From positions 172,898,598-172,962,597 of the forward strand of contig NC_062217.1 in NCBI RefSeq assembly GCF_902686445.1: a stretch of DNA of 64,000 nucleotides. Direction: 5' to 3'. Shown here in pieces: positions 58,890-64,000 of the stretch (position 1 is its first letter; every line of letters starts with the position of its first letter). Source of the DNA: Sciurus carolinensis. Lineage: Eukaryota > Chordata > Mammalia > Rodentia > Sciuridae. The notes under the pieces are model-generated. The model did no database searches and had not been told where the DNA came from. It saw nothing but the letters and a program-made list of their open reading frames with translations. The position numbers and the translations under genes are program-made.

Positions 58890-59626
58890 GAGGCATCTAT
58901 GTCCCAGTTCACTCATACCTAGAGACTGCTGCAATAGTCCTAGCATGAGAACTCCTTTGTCCCCGGACAGCAGGACCCAGAGATTGTGTCTGAGTCAAGT
59001 ACTTCCTCTCTCTCTAAGCAACACAAACCATCTGAATAAGAATAGGGATCTAGTTCAAGTTATTTTTCATAATATCTCTCAGCAGACAAGCACTGAGGAG
59101 GTTCCCACACATGGGAGTCATATGCAGAACTTTGGTCAGGAATCAGGGGCCTGGGAAGGGCAGAAGGGCTCAGGCCTGGGGTGGCACTGACTGCGTGACT
59201 GCCAATGGCCCTGTCTGTCAGCAAGGCAGTCTTGTTTGTCATACAACCTGGACTTTAGGAAAAGCAGTCCTTTAGGATTTTAGGAGGCCCTGCCACCACC
59301 CGTCCTTCCACCTCCCAGGAACTCTGTCATGCAGTTGGGTAGATTCAGGGGTCCCAGGTTCAGGTCTGGAGCCCCAGCACTGATCAGAGTGAAGAGCAGG
59401 AAATCTGCTCTGCCTAGGTGGTGGCACCCAGCGGTCTTGCTCTACTCTGGGGCTGGCCACACTTAGTCATCCTCAACCAGCAACTCGGGGCAAGATGGGG
59501 CAGTACTGACCCCTTAGTCTCAACCGGAAGGCATTTCCTCTGCCCAAGACCTCCAGCAGGGCATCTCCAAGGCCCCCTAGCCATGGCTCATGACCCTGCA
59601 CAACAAGCGGTCAGTGCCTCCCAGCT
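58890..59626. other. Sequence between the inverted-repeat arms
   Basis: 737 bases with no recognised gene or repeat. Similarity between the flanking arms stops abruptly at both edges by eye. Confidence 0.4.
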
Positions 59627-59668
59627 AGGAGGTTGAGGATCAAGAAGGCACAATATGTGCCTCTTGGT
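59627..59668 (-). repeat. Inverted repeat, right arm
   Basis: Partner of 58,848-58,889 in opposite orientation. It could be a second copy of an unnamed interspersed repeat instead of a structure in its own right. Confidence 0.9.
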
Positions 59669-61147
59669 TCTAGCCTGGTAAGCAGGGTGTCCAGGGAGCA
59701 TGCTGGGCATTTTTGAGCCTGCTGAGGCAATACCCTGTGCTGGTGGCTACCTCTGAATGTCTGAATTCCTTGGGCTCTATTGGTGGTTCTTGTTTGTTTA
59801 TTCACATTGACTCTGACATTCGACAAATACCAATGGAATCCAAGCAAGGTGGAGGAGCTCTTGGCCCCTCTACTGAAATAGGACAAGTCCTGCGCCAGTG
59901 TGGAGGGGTGTCTCCGGGCTCTCCCACCCAGCAGGCTAGCCTCCCACCCTAGGAAGCTCTACATCAGCTCCTCACTCTCCAATTCTGAGCCTGTCCCCTG
60001 CCTGCCTGCTGTCCCCCCTGTCCACACACCTGCCCTCCGGAGGCCTGCCGCTGTGACTCTGGGTACCGTCATGAGTGAGGCCCCAGCACGTTAGCTGGAC
60101 CACAGAAGGACATTTGGGCTGCGTCCCCAGATGCCTGCAGGTGATGTCAAGCTGTCCAGGGTGGCCTGGAACAGGGAAACTGCCCACGTGTCTCCTGAAA
60201 TGTTACTCCTGGCTCCTGATCTCTGGAAGCACTCTCCTGGCATGGGTTCTGAAGCAGAAATCCCTGGAGCACATTAATTATGGGCTTCAGCCAGGGACAC
60301 CCATGTCATTGCTTCCAGGAGCAGGTGTGTGTGTGGTTCCCAACCAAGCCACAGCCAGCTGATGAGGAGGAGCAGGCTGACCAGGCGGAGGGAAGGCCCT
60401 GTGGGTCAGCAAATCTGCTGGCTACCTGGGCCACTGCCCCACCCCTGGGAGTGTGGGTCATGACCAGAGTTCATAAGGCAAGAGCTTAGAACTTGCTGGG
60501 ACAGCCACAACCATTCTGGAACCTTCACTCTCGACCCTTAGGGTCCTTGACAGCCTCTGAAACACTAGGCTTAGAAGGCCAAGGCAGTTCCCACAGAAAG
60601 GAAGGGCGTCATGGCCGCTTCTGGGGATGAGTGCCTCCCTCCTCCAAGTCGGCCTCCCTCCTCCAAGCCAGAAGCTGTGAGGAGCCAAGTGGCCAAGCTG
60701 CCCTCTGTCCCCTGTCTGCTCCTTTCCCTCTCTGCATGGCTCTCTTCCCCAAAGTTGGTCTGGAGGACTTGCTGGGTCTGGACCAGAGCCTCCCCGGGCA
60801 GTCTTTATCCCCTGTGACAGCAGAAGGGCGTTTTCTCACTCCAAGAGCAAGAGGAAGGAAGCTCCGCTCCGCTCTGACCCCAATGGTTGACCTGCATGTA
60901 GTGTGTGAGGTCACAGTGTCACCGCGCCAAGGCCAGCTCCGTGTTTCTCCTTAAGTATCTCATTAATGCTACATTATGCTCCAGGAAAATGTCACAGAAT
61001 GTTTTAAAACGTATTCGGGGGACGCTTCCCTGAATGGAAGTGCTATGTAAAATGGGGTTTTGTCTGTTTGGTGACACAGCTGGGCTCCTGCAGTCAAGTT
61101 TTTGAATCAGGCTCAGAAATCTCAGGAATCGTCCAGTTTCTCATGCC
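59669..61147. other. Unassigned sequence
   Basis: Mixed composition with overlapping frames of up to 107 codons without domains. No repeat family is recognised. Confidence 0.4.
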
Positions 61148-61320
61148 ACACGGGGCATGGTGGTGCATGCCTGTAATTCCAGAGACTTCAGAGGCTGAGG
61201 AGGCAGGAGAATCACAAATTCAAGGCCAACCTTGGCAACATAGTGAAACCCCAAAAAGGGCTGGGATGTGGCTCAGTGGTAAAGTGCCCCTGGATTCGAT
61301 CCCTAGTACCAAAAAAGAAA
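61148..61320 (+). mobile_element. Squirrel-type B1-ID composite SINE (best-preserved copy)
   Basis: The left half is B1-like ('ggggcatggtggtgcatgcc', 'tgtaattccagagacttc', 'gaggctgaggaggcagg', 'caaattcaaggccaacc'). The right half is ID-like, tRNA-derived, with A box TGGCTCAGTGG (61,269-61,279) and B box ATTCGATCCC (61,294-61,303, one change from consensus). The tail is A-rich. This copy is the main basis for placing the window in a squirrel-type rodent. No clear target-site duplication was found by eye. Confidence 0.9.
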
Positions 61321-62088
61321 TAAACAATAGTGTCCCATGGCTGTTTCCCCTGCTCCGTTGCAATGGCTATCCTTTTACCTGGCCCGTTGGTAGTGGACAG
61401 GAGACACACACTGCCTGATGCTTTAAAGACGTGGCTGATAACAGGAGGAGAGAGGAATGGGGGGCACCTCAGCCCAAACAGCACCAGAAGTTCTGCCATG
61501 TGAGCAAAGTGTGTGACTCCAGCTTCCGACCTTCTCTGCCTTCTCCTGAGAGCTTATCCTCTCGGAACCAGGGGACTGAGCTCTGGGCAGCAGCAAGGGC
61601 ACCATCTGACCTGGCCTGCCTCACATCCTGGCCTAAGCAGTGTGCTGTCCCCGAAGCTCAGTCACAAAGGTAAAGGGAGTCCACATCTGCCACATGCCAG
61701 TCTCTAGCTGCCTGTGGCTCCTCCCTCAAGCAGCTGTCCTGCTGGTGTGCCGGGGACAAGGGAGCCAACCTCATCAATTCATGGAGACTGCCTGACCCAT
61801 GGCAGCTCCCTGCCCGCTCTCCCTAGATTGAGTGGACGACTTGTGGAGATGGGCAGGAAAGGGGTGCAGGCCAGTGGCCCTGCTTCCTAGACCCCACGGG
61901 CTGTAGCCTCCTGCGTGAGCAAGGCAGGTCCTCCGGAGCAGCCGTTAACCCTGCTGCTGGAGAAAAAGCATGTCATAGTAAAACGGACACAAAGATGGCA
62001 CGTCGACAGCCACACATGTGCCTGAGGGTCAGGACGAGAGGCAGGATGTCTGTCCAGCAAACAGGCATTGAGCACGCACAGCCCGCCT
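61321..62088. other. Unassigned sequence
   Basis: Nothing recognised; the frames present are short. Confidence 0.4.
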
Positions 62089-62205
62089 GGACTGCCCAGG
62101 ACTGCCCAGGACTGCCAGGACTGCCAGGACTTCCCAGGACTTCCCAGGACTGCCCAGGACTGCCCAGGACTGCCCAGGACTGCCAGGACTGCCCAGGACT
62201 GCCCT
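62089..62205 (+). repeat. 9/10-bp minisatellite, 12 units
   Basis: The unit is GGACTGCCCA (10 bp; variant GGACTTCCCA) alternating with a 9-bp form GGACTGCCA. I count nine 10-bp and three 9-bp units, 117 bases in total. On the minus strand it creates a Gly/Ser/Pro/Trp-rich artificial open frame at 61,887-62,216. Confidence 0.95.
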
Positions 62206-63534
62206 AGGCTCTGCACAGACGGACTGTGCCTGGCACGTAGTTGGTGCCACAGCCATGGCCAGAGAGCTTCACACAGACCCCAGGAGGAGGGTCCTGCCAG
62301 GGCAGACTCAGTGGGAGAAACTCGTCCAAAGTCATGTGCAGGGTCAGGATGTCCAGTGCTGACCTTGGCCAGACTTAAATTTAGGAAAATGTCACACTAC
62401 ATTTTTGCTGTGGTTTCCTAGTCTCACATGGACCTGGAGCCTGCCGTCCTAGACTCTCCCTGGAGCGCGTCCCTGGGTCCCTGGCTCCCTGCTGCCTCCT
62501 TGCCTTGCTCTCCTGCACCACCGTGGCTGCCGGCTGCTCCTGGCTGCCTGTGAGAGTCGAGGCCGGGGCCATCCCAGGCTCCTCTCCCCTGGCCAACGCC
62601 TGCCCTGCCTGGCGTCCTTCTCCGACTGCTCCGCCATGGGAGCTGCCTGGCCCTTCTGCCGCACTCACGCCTCTCCTGATGCTAGGCCCGCGCGCTCAGG
62701 CACAGCGTGGGTGCTGCTCAGCGCCCTTGCTCCCTGCACCACGCAGTGAGCCCTGCAGGAACCAGTGGACAGACTGAGCTAGAACACACTGCTCCTCGGT
62801 GTTTCACTCTGGAATGTTGAGAATGATGAAAACGAGAACTTGGCCATTGCTCTATCCACACCAACGCAGGGACGTCAAATGGCTGTGTTTGAGGGAATCG
62901 GCCATAATTTAGTCTCTTCTAGGGACACTGAAGCCCAGTAGCCATGGGACAACTAGGTCCTACTTGACTCAATACTATGACTAGGGTGACAGTTCTGGCA
63001 TGGGTCAGAGACCAGGAGGGCACAGGGTGTCTTCCAAGGACCACTCATCCATGGGCACACCTGCAGCAGTTGCTGGCGATGCCCACCCAAGTTCCTATCT
63101 CCTGGCCACTGTGCGTGCACGCAGCCCACCTGCCCCCATCTCGGGCATGCTGGGCTTATGCACCCTACTCTCTCCTCAGCCACAGCACATGACTGACGGA
63201 CACAGGTGCAAGGCCCAGTTGCCTTGTCACATGGATTTGCCACCCATGTCCTGAACCAGGCCTGAGCTGGATGGTGGCTGAGAGCTCGTCCTTGCTCAGC
63301 CTTCCCCTGTCCACGCTTGCCGGCCTTGCTCCTCTCAGGGTGCCTGGAAGTTCACCCCTGGATTAGCCCTGTGCATCCAATCCCTGCTGTGGACTCTGCT
63401 GGGGGAGCCTGACCTGCAGCAGAAACCAGAGGGCGTCTTTGAGGTGCGGGGTGTATTTATGGGCTACAGAACAGAGGAGGTGTTTGACCAAGAGCATCTA
63501 CCCGCTAAAGTGAGCCCTTGTTTCAGACATGAAG
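62206..63534. other. Unassigned sequence
   Basis: GC-rich, with frames of up to 96 codons and no domain. No repeat is recognised. Confidence 0.4.
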
Positions 63535-63935
63535 TCAAAAGCCTCCAGGAAGAAGCAGGCACTTGAAATTCCATGAGGACAGAAGTGACCAGAACCCCAC
63601 ACACAGGAGCCAGGGCAGGTCAGGGCTGGTGCCCCTGGCGCCCTGTAGGAGGCTCTGCTCCAGGCCCCTGCCCCACCTCCTGGTGGCCACAGCAGCCTTG
63701 GGGTCCCTTGGCTTTCAGCCGTCCAGCGTCTGCCTGTATCTGCACATGGCCTTTCTCTCTCCTTTTGTCTCCCCTCTTCTTATAAAGACCCCCTGCCACG
63801 GTGATTAGGAAGAGTTTCTTTTAGGATTTTTAACCTAATTCAATCTGCCAAGACCCTTTTCCAAATAGGGTCAAGGTCACAGACTCTAGGTGGACATGTG
63901 TCTGAGGGCACCACATGCACTTGCAGCCCGAGGTC
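63535..63935 (-). mobile_element. MLT1-like LTR remnant (antisense)
   Basis: The right part is clear: 'tttaacctaattcaatctgc', 'caagacccttttccaaatag', 'ggtcaaggtcacagactcta' is the complement of the MLT1 phrase for 'gtgaccttatttggaaatag' and 'ggtctttgcagatg'. The left part (from about 63,535) is weaker and may not belong. A DR0-type GGGTCAAGGTCA lies inside at 63,868-63,879. Confidence 0.6.
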
Positions 63936-64000
63936 CCCTGCCAAGGCCAAGAGGCTTGGCCAACCTGCCCTCATGGCTAGCTTTCCTTCCCTCTACTCCT

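Noticed and set aside
61887..62216. Gly/Ser/Trp-rich minus frame resembling a silk- or collagen-like peptide
   Set aside because: It is produced by the 9/10-bp minisatellite at 62,089-62,205.

Overview
The window is nuclear DNA from a mammal, almost certainly a rodent and most likely a squirrel-family species (ground squirrel, marmot or relative). This rests on composite SINEs with a B1-like left half and an ID-like, tRNA-derived right half (best copy 61,148-61,320; others at 12,505, 15,001 and 42,852), on old mammalian repeats (L1, L2, MIR, MLT1-type LTRs) and on mammalian microsatellites. The lineage is my recognition of the SINE structure, not a database result.

I find no convincing protein-coding exon, tRNA, rRNA or other RNA gene in the 64 kb. 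The long open frames come from repeats or GC-rich chance. The largest (533, 502 and 295 codons, all + strand, 25.7-27.8 kb) are one 13-bp minisatellite: 13 is not a multiple of 3, so all three frames spell the same 13-residue periodic peptide. The window is best read as intergenic or deep-intronic DNA, with islands that look like conserved regulatory elements.

Layout. 0-4.5 kb: unique sequence, old L1 and CR1/L3 remnants, two degenerate TG-rich arrays. 4.5-7.0 kb: AT-rich islands dense in homeobox-type cores, with an exact DR5 nuclear-receptor site at 6,741. 7-12.5 kb: mostly unique, one MIR, one doubtful pseudogene. 12.5-16.4 kb: repeat cluster (SINE plus GGAA/GAAA microsatellite, dead L1 ORF2, SINE nested in an LTR, MLT1 LTR). 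16.5-25.6 kb: unique sequence with regulatory-looking islands at 16.5-17.1 and 20.96-21.9 kb. 25.67-27.54 kb: the 13-bp minisatellite, about 144 units. 27.6-36.0 kb: an L2 tail, unique sequence and a regulatory-looking island at 34.85-36.0 kb. 36.2-51.8 kb: unique sequence broken by L1, ID/B1 and other retroposon fragments, including a long L1-derived block at 44.4-48.8 kb holding a near-perfect 70-bp tandem duplication. 52.1-52.9 kb: AT-rich regulatory-looking island. 54.2-56.9 kb: two LTRs, a (TG)17 tract and an A-rich run. 57.4-58.3 kb: CpG-island-like segment without a recognisable gene. 58.8-64 kb: a separated inverted repeat, a B1-ID SINE, a 9/10-bp minisatellite and an MLT1 remnant.

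No genes act together here. If the window has a function it is probably cis-regulation of a gene outside it, which I cannot name. Calls of 'candidate regulatory element' rest on motif content and texture only; an alignment to other mammals would decide them.
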